Assembly: GCA_964618895.1 (NCBI GenBank)
Contig: CAZUDO010000012.1
Coordinates: 1-64,000, forward strand
Length of the DNA stretch: 64,000 nt
Direction: 5' to 3'
DNA from: CAZUDO01 sp964618895
GTDB taxonomy: Bacteria > Desulfobacterota > Binatia > DP-6
Within the stretch, counting starts at the first letter, position 1; each line of letters opens with the position of its first letter. Position numbers and translations under genes: made by a program. Positions 56,419 to 64,000 of the stretch are shown here, in pieces. The notes beneath the pieces are model-generated. The model was not told the DNA's origin. It did not search any database and worked only from the letters and a program-made list of their open reading frames with translations.

Positions 56419-57420
56419 TCAGTCGACGTGATCGAGGTACTCGGACCAGCCGTAGCCGGTGCGCTCGCCCCAGCGCCATTCGGTGAGCCCCTCCGCGATG
56501 CGGGTGGTCACGCCGCTCCGCCGGTTGCGGAGCGGCACCATGGCGAGCACGCGCCCCTCGACGCGTTCGGGTGCGCCACCGTCGGCCGGGTGGACGGTCG
56601 CCGTGAGTCGCTCGTGCAACTGCTCGGCGCCGCCGAGTACGCTCTCCACCTCGACACGGCCGAGGAGCCGGTTCGGCTCGCCGCGCCGGTAGATGAAGCC
56701 GCCCTGCACCTCGCGGCCGTCGCGCTGCACGGTGAGCGCGGCGGCCATGCCGGCATCGGCGCCGAAGTTCATCGTGAGCCAGCGGTAGTACTTGGGCGCC
56801 TGCCAGTAGCGCGGGCCCCACGAATGGTCGCGGAGGCCGTAGCCGTCGATCGGGAACTCGCGCCCGTCGATCACCAGCCGGCCGGTGGCGTGCCCGTGCT
56901 GCTCGAGATGGCCGCGCGCGAACTCCTGGCCCGTCTTCTCCGCCTGCACGCTCTCCCACTGGCCGTTCTGCTCGACGCGCGGCTCGCCGCCGAAGCCGGG
57001 CGACAGGCCCTCGTAGCGCAGCTCGAAGGTCACGGGATGGTGCGGGTTCTCGGTGAACGCGCGCCGGGGGTCGATCAGGTCGAGGGGACGCGCAAGCTGG
57101 ATGCACGGGCCGTCGTAGCGGATGGCGTGCTCGCGGAACGGCGTACGCACTTCGAAGGCGAGACCGGCGCCGGCAAAGCGCGCGTTGTCGGTGATGGTCG
57201 GGCGCTGGTACATGAACGCCGCCGAGCCGTCCGGGAGGTAGAGGCAGACGGTCATCTCGGCGTAACCTTCGTTCGGGCGATTGCCGAGGCGGACGAAGCC
57301 GCCGAGGCGCCGTACAGGATCGTAGAAGTTGTAGTAGGCGCTCTCGTTGAAGTTCGACTCGCCGCTGTTGGGGTGCATGTAGTCGTCGCTATCGAGCAAT
57401 ACAACGCGGGTGTCGGCCAT
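56419..57420 (-). CDS. DUF7064/AttH-like lipocalin-fold protein
   Basis: A 333-residue protein with N-terminal DSDDYMHPNSGESNFNESAY YNFYD and the GYGLRDHSWGPRYWQAPKYYRW segment, features of DUF7064/7065 proteins that belong with the AttH/CrtC-like lipocalin-type hydratases. No catalytic role is established. It is flanked by the phosphotransferase (one-base gap) and, upstream, a 22-codon ORF and the aldolase/dehydrogenase gene. A GGGGAGGG site precedes the ATG. The operon suggests work on hydroxylated lipid or terpenoid substrates, which is inference. Confidence 0.7.
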   Translation of the reverse strand: MADTRVVLLDSDDYMHPNSGESNFNESAYYNFYDPVRRLGGFVRLGNRPNEGYAEMTVCLYLPDGSAAFMYQRPTITDNARFAGAGLAFEVRTPFREHAIRYDGPCIQLARPLDLIDPRRAFTENPHHPVTFELRYEGLSPGFGGEPRVEQNGQWESVQAEKTGQEFARGHLEQHGHATGRLVIDGREFPIDGYGLRDHSWGPRYWQAPKYYRWLTMNFGADAGMAAALTVQRDGREVQGGFIYRRGEPNRLLGRVEVESVLGGAEQLHERLTATVHPADGGAPERVEGRVLAMVPLRNRRSGVTTRIAEGLTEWRWGERTGYGWSEYLDHVD

Positions 57421-57438
57421 GTGTGCGCCCTCCCCTGG

Positions 57439-57507
57439 TCAGGCCGCGCGGCGCATCAGGGCGCGCAGGCGGTCGTGGATGTCGCGGGCGGCGTCGAGCG
57501 TGTCCAT
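57439..57507 (-). CDS. 22-codon ORF coupled to the aldolase/dehydrogenase stop
   Basis: ATG overlaps the stop of the upstream gene as TGATG (57509-57505). The frame MDTLDAARDIHDRLRALMRR-AA ends 18 bases before the DUF7064-like start. Its composition could form an amphipathic helix. It may be a coupling peptide that passes ribosomes on to the next gene, or chance. No relative is known to me. Confidence 0.3.
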   Translation of the reverse strand: MDTLDAARDIHDRLRALMRRAA

Positions 57508-59627
57508 CAGCGCGGGAAGGCGTCTGCTACACCGCCGTCGACGGGGAGCGTGGCGCCGGTGGTGGGCGTCAGGTTGGAGGCGAAGAACACGACCGCGTTG
57601 CCCACGTGCGCGCCGGTCACCTTCGTCTTGAGCAAGTTCCGTTGCCGGTAGTAGTCCTGCAGCTCGCCCGGATCGAGGCCGCGCGAGCGGGCACGCGCCG
57701 GCCCGACTTCCTGCCACAAGCCCGACGGCCGGCGCGGGTCGCCGAAGACGGCGTCGGCATTCACCATGTTGACGCGCACCCCGGCGGCGGCCAGCTCGAG
57801 AGCCGCCACCTTGCCGAGCTGGTGCGCCCCCGCCTTGGACGCGCTGTAGGCCCCGAAATCGGCCCCCGGGGCAAAGACGTTCTTGGAGGAGTTGACGATC
57901 ACGTTCCCGCCCGTGCCCTGGCGCTTGAAGAGTCCCGCCGCCTCGCGCAGCACCAGGAAGTAGCCGACCAGGTTCACGTCGACGACGCGCCGGAAGGCCG
58001 CCGGGTCGGTGTCGGCAATGGCGCTCACGTGGGCGATGCCGGCGTTCAGCACCAGGATGTCGAGGCCGCCGTAGAGCTGGCACGTCGCCGCGAACCCTGC
58101 CGCCACCGACGCCTCGTCGGTGACGTTCATCACCACGCCGGCAGCCAGGCCCTTGCGCGTGGGGTCGAGGTCCTCGAGCGCCGTCTCGACCCGGTCAGCG
58201 GCCACATCGGTCACCACGACGTGCGCGCCGGCCTCGATCAGCTTCTGGCAGATGGCGAACCCGATCGCGCCGGCAGCGCCGGTGACCAGCGCCACCTGCC
58301 CGGCCAGCGGAGGTTCCTTGCCTTTGCCCAGCTTGGCCTGCTCGAGGCTCCAGTACTCCATATCGAACAGGTCCGCGTCGGAAAGCGCCGTGTATCGGCC
58401 AATGGCGTTGGCGAGCGCCTTGGCGCGGATGGTGTGCTCGGCGATGTCGGCGGCGATGCGGGCGTCGGCCTTGGTGCGGCCGGCGGTGAAGATGCCCACC
58501 TCGGGAACGAGGATCACGCGTGGATAGGAATCGAGGCGAGTGATCTTGGTACGCGCCCGGTTGGCATTGGCGTCGAAGTACGCGTCGTAGCGCTGGCGAT
58601 AGGCTCCCACCGCCGTGGCGAGGCGCTCGCGCAACGCGACCGGATCGGCGAGCGGCAGATCGGCGGGCAGATAGAGCGTCGGGCCCTTCGTCCGGATCAC
58701 GTGATCGGGGGTGAGCGGACCGGTGGCGGCCAGCGCCGCGGCGTCGGGGCTGGCGAGCTGCTCGAGGGCCTCCTCGCTCACCCGGTACTCGAGCACCATG
58801 CGACGGAAGCCGGGATCGTCCCCGCCCACCGGATCGGCGAGCACGCTGCGCAGTACCGGGCCGAGTTGCGCGGCCTTCTCGGCCGGGGCGCCGGCGAGAC
58901 GCGCGCCCCGCCCGACTGGCCGCCGCTCGCGCGCCCGCGCCCACACGAAGCGCTCGGCGCGGTCGACCCCGGCGATCATGTGCTCGTAGGCGGTGCGCGC
59001 GTCGTCGGCGAACGTGAACAGGCCGTGGTTCAGCAGCACCAGCCCTTCCACCTCCGCGTCGCGCTCGAACACCTCGGCGGCGAGCTTGGCGAGCGCGAAG
59101 CCGGGCATGATGTAGGGCACGATCGCCCAGCGCGGGCCGAACGCCTCGTGCACCATCTGCTCCGCTTCGGTGCGTGGCTGGTTGGTCAGCACGAGCGCGA
59201 TGTCGGCGTGCGTATGGTCGATGAAGCGATGCGGCAGGAAAGCGTGCAGCAGCGTCTCGACCGACGGATTCGGGGCCCCGGCGTCGAAGAGATGCGTACG
59301 CAGCTGGTTCACCATCTCCTCGTCGGACAGCTCGCCCAGGGTGCGGAGCTTGCGCAGGTGCGCCAGGTCGACCGCCGGCAGCCCGGGGGGTTCGATGGCG
59401 TCGAGATCCCAGCCGCTCCCCTTGACGAACAGCGCCTCGACACGTTCGCCGACCAGCGTGGTGACCGCGCCCTTGAGCGATGTGTTGCCGCCGCCGTGCA
59501 TCACCAGGTCGGGATCGCGTCCGATGAGACGCGAGGTGTACACGCGTAGCGCCAGCGCCTCGCCCCAGCGTGGCGCGAAGCGGTCGACGTATTCTGCGGC
59601 TTCCGTATCCGACCAGCGGCTCTCCAT
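57507..59627 (-). CDS. Bifunctional class II aldolase/short-chain dehydrogenase
   Basis: A 706-residue two-domain enzyme of the RhaD-like aldolase/SDR type. The aldolase half (about 1-430) has LVMHGGGNTSLKGAVTTLVG, FIDHTHADIALVLTNQ with zinc-binding His residues, and VLLNHGLFTF. The SDR half (about 435-706) has the NAD loop VALVTGAAGAIGFAICQKL, NAGIAH, and the catalytic pair Y-S-A-S-K. Related proteins cleave a sugar phosphate or hydroxy-acid and oxidise the aldehyde or alcohol product. The start at 59627 follows GGAGGGAGC. First gene of the operon to DUF6285. Confidence 0.88.
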   Translation of the reverse strand: MESRWSDTEAAEYVDRFAPRWGEALALRVYTSRLIGRDPDLVMHGGGNTSLKGAVTTLVGERVEALFVKGSGWDLDAIEPPGLPAVDLAHLRKLRTLGELSDEEMVNQLRTHLFDAGAPNPSVETLLHAFLPHRFIDHTHADIALVLTNQPRTEAEQMVHEAFGPRWAIVPYIMPGFALAKLAAEVFERDAEVEGLVLLNHGLFTFADDARTAYEHMIAGVDRAERFVWARARERRPVGRGARLAGAPAEKAAQLGPVLRSVLADPVGGDDPGFRRMVLEYRVSEEALEQLASPDAAALAATGPLTPDHVIRTKGPTLYLPADLPLADPVALRERLATAVGAYRQRYDAYFDANANRARTKITRLDSYPRVILVPEVGIFTAGRTKADARIAADIAEHTIRAKALANAIGRYTALSDADLFDMEYWSLEQAKLGKGKEPPLAGQVALVTGAAGAIGFAICQKLIEAGAHVVVTDVAADRVETALEDLDPTRKGLAAGVVMNVTDEASVAAGFAATCQLYGGLDILVLNAGIAHVSAIADTDPAAFRRVVDVNLVGYFLVLREAAGLFKRQGTGGNVIVNSSKNVFAPGADFGAYSASKAGAHQLGKVAALELAAAGVRVNMVNADAVFGDPRRPSGLWQEVGPARARSRGLDPGELQDYYRQRNLLKTKVTGAHVGNAVVFFASNLTPTTGATLPVDGGVADAFPR

Positions 59628-59747
59628 GAACGACAGCTCCCTCCGGCGAGGCAACACTAGGCGTCCTGCCCCCGCGTTTTCAAGGCAGACGCCGGGCTGG
59701 CGAGGGTTCGTCGACCCGGGCTATGAAACCACCCCAAGGAGACCCCC

Positions 59748-60143
59748 ATGAGCCAGCTCACCGCCGACGACCGCCTCGCGATTGCCGAAGTACTCGCCCG
59801 CTACTGCCATCACATCGACCAACGCCGCTGGGAACGCTTCGGCGAGCTGTTCACCGACGACTGCCGGCTCGACTTCGGGAACGTGATGGGACCGTTCGAG
59901 GGCCGCGACGGTCTCACCCGCTTCACGCAGACCCTGGATGCGACCGGCATCTTCATGCGGCACTATACCACCAACGTCGTCCTCCACGGCGACGGCGACG
60001 GCGCCCGCGCGGAGTCGTACGTGCTCGCCATCACGGGGCCTGCGGGCAGCCGGATGCAGACGACCGGACGCTACGACGACGATCTGGTCAAGGTGGGCGG
60101 CCGCTGGTGCATCCGCGCGCGGCGCGCGACGCTCGAGCTGTAG
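59748..60143 (+). CDS. NTF2/SnoaL-like protein
   Basis: A 131-residue cone-shaped NTF2-fold protein: LAIAEVLARYCHHIDQRRWE, then RFGELFTDDCRLDFG, with GDGARAESYVLAITGP and WCIRARRATLEL at the end. An AGGAGA site precedes the ATG. SnoaL-like proteins are isomerases, cyclases or dehydratases acting on polyketides or steroids; the residues here do not settle which. It ends three bases before the convergent antiporter gene. Confidence 0.87.
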   Translation: MSQLTADDRLAIAEVLARYCHHIDQRRWERFGELFTDDCRLDFGNVMGPFEGRDGLTRFTQTLDATGIFMRHYTTNVVLHGDGDGARAESYVLAITGPAGSRMQTTGRYDDDLVKVGGRWCIRARRATLEL

Positions 60144-60146
60144 GAC

Positions 60147-61583
60147 TCACGGGAAGAAGAGCCACGTCGTCACCACGAACGCCGGGATCAGCACGGGCAG
60201 GGTGTAGCGTACGATGTAGCCGAAGAACGACGGCATGGGCACCCCGGCCTCCTCGGCGATCGACTTCACCATGAAATTAGGCGCGTTGCCGATGTAGGTG
60301 TTCGCCCCCATGAAGACCGAGCCCGCCGAGATGGCGGTCAGGTACGGCCCGTGCTCGGCGATCAAGCGCGCGATGGCCTCGCGTTCACCCAGACCCGGGA
60401 AGAGGCGACCGAGGGCGGTCGACAGAAAGGTCAGGTAGGTCGGCGCGTTGTCGAGAAAGGACGACAGCCCACCGGAGGCCCAGAAGAAATGCGCCGGCTC
60501 GTCCACGGCCTGGATCACGAACGCGAGCGCGCCGTCCTCGCCGGCGCGCAGCATGGCCAGGGCGGGGATGATGGTCGCGAAGATACCCGCGAACAGGATC
60601 GCCACTTCGCGGATCGGCTCCCACGAGAACTCGTTCAGCGCACGCACTTCCCGTGGCGTCGTCCACCACGAGGCCGCCAGCATGCCGAGGAGGCAGGCGT
60701 CGCGGGCCAGGTTCTGGACGTGCTGCTCGACGCCGAAGATCGACACCGTGCCCCCGTCCCAGAGCCCGGACACGATCACGGCCCCGAGCACGCCCACCAG
60801 GAAGATGGCGTTGTGCCAGCCGTCGATGCCGAGCGGCTCGCGCGGGCCCAGTGGCCGGGCGCGTACGAGCGCGTCCTCGCGCCACCAGCACCAGACCTCG
60901 ACCACCGCGTAGGCGGCCAGCACCCAGGCCGCCACCACCAGCACCGGCCGCCAGAGCGAGAAAGTCCAGAAGAACGGAACACCGTGCAGGAAGCCGAGAA
61001 AGAGCGGTGGGTCGCCGAGCGGGGTGAGCCCACCGCCGATGTTCGCCACCAGGAAGATGAAGAACACCACGGTATGTTCGCGGTACCGGCGCGGCCGGTT
61101 GGCGCGCAGCAGCGGCCGGATGAGCAGCATGGCGGCGCCGGTCGTCCCCACCCACGACGCCAGGACCGTCCCGATCAGCAACAGGCACCCGTTGACGGCG
61201 GGTGTGCCGCGCAGCGCCCCGCGTACGTAGATGCCGCCCCCGATCGTGAACAGGGTGGATATCAGGATGAGAAAAGGCACGTAGTCGACGATCGCCACGT
61301 GCGCCAGCTCGTGCGCGGCGGCGCCGCCGTGGGCGAGCACGAACGGCACCACGAGCCCGAGCGCCCACGCGGCCGCCACCTTGCCGTAGTGGTGATGCCA
61401 GAAGCGGGCCGCGAAGAGCGGAAAGAGCGCGATCGAGAGCAGCATGCCGGCGAACGGGATGGCGCTCCACACCGGGAGGGTGGCGCCCAGGTCCTCGCCC
61501 TCCGTCGCGCAGGCGACACCGGTCCACAGCAGAGCCCCGGCGACGCCACGCACGATCGGAGCGAGCCGAGTGGTAGACGCCAC
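60147..61583 (-). CDS. NhaD/citrate-family Na+/H+ antiporter-like transporter
   Basis: A 478-residue polytopic protein starting at GTG, of the ion-transporter superfamily that includes NhaD and ArsB. It starts with a signal-like segment, then about eleven to twelve helices. Motifs include LFTIGGGIYVRGALRGTPAV, ASWVGTTGAAMLLIRPLLRA, NIGGGLTPLGDPPLFLGFL and, near the end, GSVFMGANTYIGNAPNFMV. The paired G-x-T-P-L-G-D-P and N-T-Y-I-G-N-A-P motifs are the substrate gates of this family. Sodium/proton exchange is the usual job. Same strand as the penicillin-binding protein upstream (28-base gap). Confidence 0.85.
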   Translation of the reverse strand: MASTTRLAPIVRGVAGALLWTGVACATEGEDLGATLPVWSAIPFAGMLLSIALFPLFAARFWHHHYGKVAAAWALGLVVPFVLAHGGAAAHELAHVAIVDYVPFLILISTLFTIGGGIYVRGALRGTPAVNGCLLLIGTVLASWVGTTGAAMLLIRPLLRANRPRRYREHTVVFFIFLVANIGGGLTPLGDPPLFLGFLHGVPFFWTFSLWRPVLVVAAWVLAAYAVVEVWCWWREDALVRARPLGPREPLGIDGWHNAIFLVGVLGAVIVSGLWDGGTVSIFGVEQHVQNLARDACLLGMLAASWWTTPREVRALNEFSWEPIREVAILFAGIFATIIPALAMLRAGEDGALAFVIQAVDEPAHFFWASGGLSSFLDNAPTYLTFLSTALGRLFPGLGEREAIARLIAEHGPYLTAISAGSVFMGANTYIGNAPNFMVKSIAEEAGVPMPSFFGYIVRYTLPVLIPAFVVTTWLFFP

Positions 61584-61611
61584 GGCGGCGACCCTACCGT
61601 ACCCGTCGGCT

Positions 61612-63990
61612 TCAGCGGAAGAGTCGCCCGATCCACTCCCCCAGCCGGCGCCCGCCGTGCTCGATGCTGCGGCCGACCTCGCCGAGCCCGTCGCTGACGG
61701 CGCTCAACACCGGACGATGTTCGGTGCACGGCGCCTCCGGCTCCGTACCGGCCAGGAACGGGGCGCGCCGATGCTCCGGACACTCGGCGGTGGCGAGGTG
61801 TCCGCTGATCGGGTCGACGTCGCGCCAGACGACGCCGGACGGCACCGGGAACTCCTCCACGCCGGTGTTCCCCGCGGCGCGCACGAAGTCGGTCCAGATC
61901 GGCAGGGCGGCCTGCGCGCCGGTGTGACCCGTCGGCCCGCCGCGATCGCGCCCCACCCAGACCCCCGCCACCACTGCGGGGGTGAACCCGACGAACCACG
62001 CGTCGCGCGTATCGTCGGTGGTGCCCGTCTTGCCAGCTGCCGGACCGGTCAATCCCGCCGCCCGCGCCGGGTGGCCAGTGCCGGCATCCACCACGCGCGC
62101 GAGGAGATGGGTCATCAGGTAGGCGACGCCGGGTTGCAGCACGCGCTCCGCGGGAGCAGCCGCACGATACAGGACATCCCCGTTGGCGGCGGTGACCGCC
62201 GCCACCAGGGTAGGTGCGCGACGAATCCCGCCAGACGCGAAGACGCCGTAGGCGGCGGTCAGCTCGAGCAGCGACACCTCCGCGGCACCCAACGCGAGCG
62301 CCGGCACGCGCGGGAGCGGCGCCGCAATGCCGAGGTCGCGCGCGGCGTTGGCGACGGCATCGACGCCTACGTCCAGGGAAAGCCGGACGGTGGCGGCGTT
62401 GCGCGAGTCGGCAAGCGCGTCCTCGAGCGGCAGCGCGCCGGCGAAGGTGCCGTCGTAGTTCGCCGGCCGCCACGTCGAGCTACCGACGGTCACGGCAACG
62501 GGCTCGTCGGCGAGCAGCGACATAACCGTGCGCGGACTGGCCGCGCCGCGCCGTGTGGGGTCGAGCGCCGCCAGGTAGACGAAGGGCTTGAACGCCGACC
62601 CGGGTTGGCGGCGCGTGCGAAGCGCGCGATCGAGCGGGCTCGACCCGAAGTCGCGTCCGCCGACCAGGGCGCGCACGCCGCCGGTCTCGGGATCGAGAGC
62701 GACCAGCGCGGCCTGCAGCCGTTCGCGGCGCGGACGGCGCCCTTCCAGGCGCTCGAGCTGCCGGCGAACGGCGCGCTCGGCGTCGCGTTGCAGGTCCGCG
62801 TCGACGGTGGTGAACACGGCCAGCCCCGGGACGGTCGCGATCTCGGGCGGCAGCAACCGCGGCAGCTCGCGCCCCACCTCCGCGGCCACGTAGAGCGCGC
62901 CGGCAACCCTGGGGCGCGCATCGGCGAGCCCCAGGGGCTCGGCGATCGCCTGCGCGCCGGCGGGGTCCGCGAGCGCACCGTTGCGAACCATGAGCGCCAG
63001 GACGCGATTGCGACGCGCCAGGGCAGCCCGGGGATGGCGGCGGGGAGCCAGTCCGTTCGGCGAGCGGATGATACCGGCCAGCAGTGCACACGGCGCCGGG
63101 CCCAACTCGCCGAGCGGTTTTCCGAAGTACACGTCGGCCGCCTGCGCGAAGCCGTGCACCGGCAAGCCGCCGTCGACGCCGAGGTACACCGAGCTCATGT
63201 AGCGATCGAGAATCTCCTCTTTCGAGGCGCGCAGCTCCAACAGCACCGCCAGCATGGCCTCTTCCAGCTTCCGCCCGAGCGTACGGCGCGGGGTCAGGAA
63301 CGCGTTCTTCACCAGCTGTTGGGTGATGGTGCTGCCCCCCTGCTCGCGGGCGCCGGCGCGCACGTCGGCCCACAGCGCACGCATGATGGCCAGGGGGTCG
63401 ACACCGAGATGGCGGAAGAAGTACCGATCTTCCGCCGCCAGGAGCGCGTCGCGACAGGCCGCCGGCGGTCGCTCGCCCGCGGCGGCGAGCGTGGCCCCCG
63501 ACGCGCCCAGAATCGCGAGGATCTCGGGCTCGATCTCGAGACGGTCGAGGGCCGTCCCCTCGGGCGTGCGCACATCGGTGACGCGTCCCGAACGCACCGT
63601 CACGCGGGCCGGCAACGGCGGGCCGGCGTCCGGCAGCGGCGACGGGCCCGGGAAGACATCGATCGTCGGACCGGCGACACGATAGGTCCCGGACGTGACC
63701 GCCTCGCTCCTCTCGACCCGTCGATACCCGAGGCGGGTGAGTTTCCGCACCAGGGAGCCACCGGGTTCGCTCATGCCCCGGCGCACCACCGAGGGCGCCG
63801 CGTAGATGCGGGTCGTGCCCAGCGGGGGGCCGGCGAGGTACGTTCGCACCCGCTGGTCCCACTGCCACCCGACCACCACCACGCCGGCGCCCATCGCCAG
63901 GACGACGAGCGCGAGGCCCCACTTCACGCCGCGCACACCATCGTGTGTAACAGATCCGCCCCGGGCGTGCGCGCATCGTCCGCGGCGCAC
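61612..63990 (-). CDS. Class A penicillin-binding protein, PBP1B-like
   Basis: A 792-residue bifunctional peptidoglycan synthase. A short cytoplasmic end and one helix (GLALVVLAMGAGVVVVGWQW) are followed by a UB2H-like region (TTRIYAAPSVVRRGM), the GT51 transglycosylase (AAEDRYFFRHLGVD, GGSTITQQLVKN) and the transpeptidase with S-x-x-K (RQPGSAFKPFVY), S-x-N (ADSRNAATVRLS) and K-T-G (AAGKTGTTDDTRD). The C-terminus lacks a bPASTA-like end. The GTG at 63990 gives a long cytoplasmic tail; in-frame GTG codons just before the helix (VRGVKWG) are equally possible starts. Complete except for that doubt. Confidence 0.88.
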   Translation of the reverse strand: MRRGRCAHARGGSVTHDGVRGVKWGLALVVLAMGAGVVVVGWQWDQRVRTYLAGPPLGTTRIYAAPSVVRRGMSEPGGSLVRKLTRLGYRRVERSEAVTSGTYRVAGPTIDVFPGPSPLPDAGPPLPARVTVRSGRVTDVRTPEGTALDRLEIEPEILAILGASGATLAAAGERPPAACRDALLAAEDRYFFRHLGVDPLAIMRALWADVRAGAREQGGSTITQQLVKNAFLTPRRTLGRKLEEAMLAVLLELRASKEEILDRYMSSVYLGVDGGLPVHGFAQAADVYFGKPLGELGPAPCALLAGIIRSPNGLAPRRHPRAALARRNRVLALMVRNGALADPAGAQAIAEPLGLADARPRVAGALYVAAEVGRELPRLLPPEIATVPGLAVFTTVDADLQRDAERAVRRQLERLEGRRPRRERLQAALVALDPETGGVRALVGGRDFGSSPLDRALRTRRQPGSAFKPFVYLAALDPTRRGAASPRTVMSLLADEPVAVTVGSSTWRPANYDGTFAGALPLEDALADSRNAATVRLSLDVGVDAVANAARDLGIAAPLPRVPALALGAAEVSLLELTAAYGVFASGGIRRAPTLVAAVTAANGDVLYRAAAPAERVLQPGVAYLMTHLLARVVDAGTGHPARAAGLTGPAAGKTGTTDDTRDAWFVGFTPAVVAGVWVGRDRGGPTGHTGAQAALPIWTDFVRAAGNTGVEEFPVPSGVVWRDVDPISGHLATAECPEHRRAPFLAGTEPEAPCTEHRPVLSAVSDGLGEVGRSIEHGGRRLGEWIGRLFR

Positions 63991-64000
63991 ATGACGATGC

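Noticed and set aside
1..64000. CRISPR arrays, tRNA and rRNA genes
   Set aside because: No regularly spaced direct repeats, cloverleaf-like T-loop sequences or rRNA-like conserved stretches were recognised by eye. A tRNA search program would be needed to exclude single tRNAs.

Overview
This is a very GC-rich stretch with dense, short-gapped genes on both strands, many GTG starts and operons joined by 4-base ATGA/GTGA overlaps. No rRNA, tRNA, CRISPR array or replication origin was seen. The gene content suggests an uncultured, soil- or water-type Gram-negative bacterium with a large genome. That content includes many CaiB/BaiF CoA transferases, a thiolase-like/DUF35 pair, amidohydrolase, PHM-like and cytochrome-like secreted proteins, DUF1800/DUF1501 pairs, Cys-rich secreted proteins, DUF6285/phosphotransferase and MMPL transporters. 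It resembles the former 'Deltaproteobacteria' metagenome bins, most like Candidatus Binatota. This is inference from gene content, not from a marker gene.

Layout. 1-1.6 kb is a decayed edge: a cut-off transposase abuts a cyclase remnant, followed by a HicAB toxin-antitoxin pair. 1.9-9.3 kb holds housekeeping and accessory genes (GAF sensor, DUF2461, VOC, GNAT, a LarA-like racemase) and a two-gene unit of a GT4 glycosyltransferase and an ATP-grasp/low-molecular-weight phosphatase fusion. 9.3-16 kb is a secreted redox cluster: a copper-monooxygenase-like protein with a CX4CH site, a small CX4CH protein, DUF1800 and Tat-exported DUF1501. 17-22.2 kb is a minus-strand catabolic operon: amidohydrolase, thiolase-like protein, DUF35 protein and fused double CoA transferase. 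22.3-24 kb is a toxin-antitoxin cluster (HEPN/MNT, a broken PIN gene, Phd/ParE). 24-31.7 kb is a second secreted cluster (PQQ-type dehydrogenase, DUF1501, diheme cytochrome, P-domain protein). 31.9-35 kb has a split CoA-transferase pair and a BrnT-like toxin-antitoxin pair.

35-41.5 kb carries an aminotransferase, a probable selenocysteine-containing AhpD/CMD protein, a Cys-rich secreted protein, an ABC-F ATPase, a DUF4336 remnant and an orphan flagellin. 41.6-48.2 kb is an MFS-DUF2760-Hsp70-Hsp70 operon interrupted by a perfect 52-bp inverted repeat. 48.2-54.6 kb has an MMPL transporter, VOC, DUF72, enoyl-CoA hydratase, MFS and a trypsin remnant. 54.9-59.6 kb is an aldolase/dehydrogenase, DUF7064-like, phosphotransferase and DUF6285 operon, with a triplicated 52-bp stop/ribosome-site/start junction. 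The right end has an NTF2-like protein, an antiporter and a class A penicillin-binding protein.

Most notable points: (1) an in-frame UGA at 36740-36742 sits exactly at the second Cys of the CMD CxxC motif and is followed by a bSECIS-like hairpin; (2) the 52-bp perfect inverted repeat before the Hsp70 pair; (3) the triplicated gene junction that makes two 16-residue leader ORFs; (4) CoA transferases arranged as one unit lacking the catalytic Asp plus one unit keeping it, once fused and once split; (5) several gene remnants, two of which kept both ends but lost the middle.
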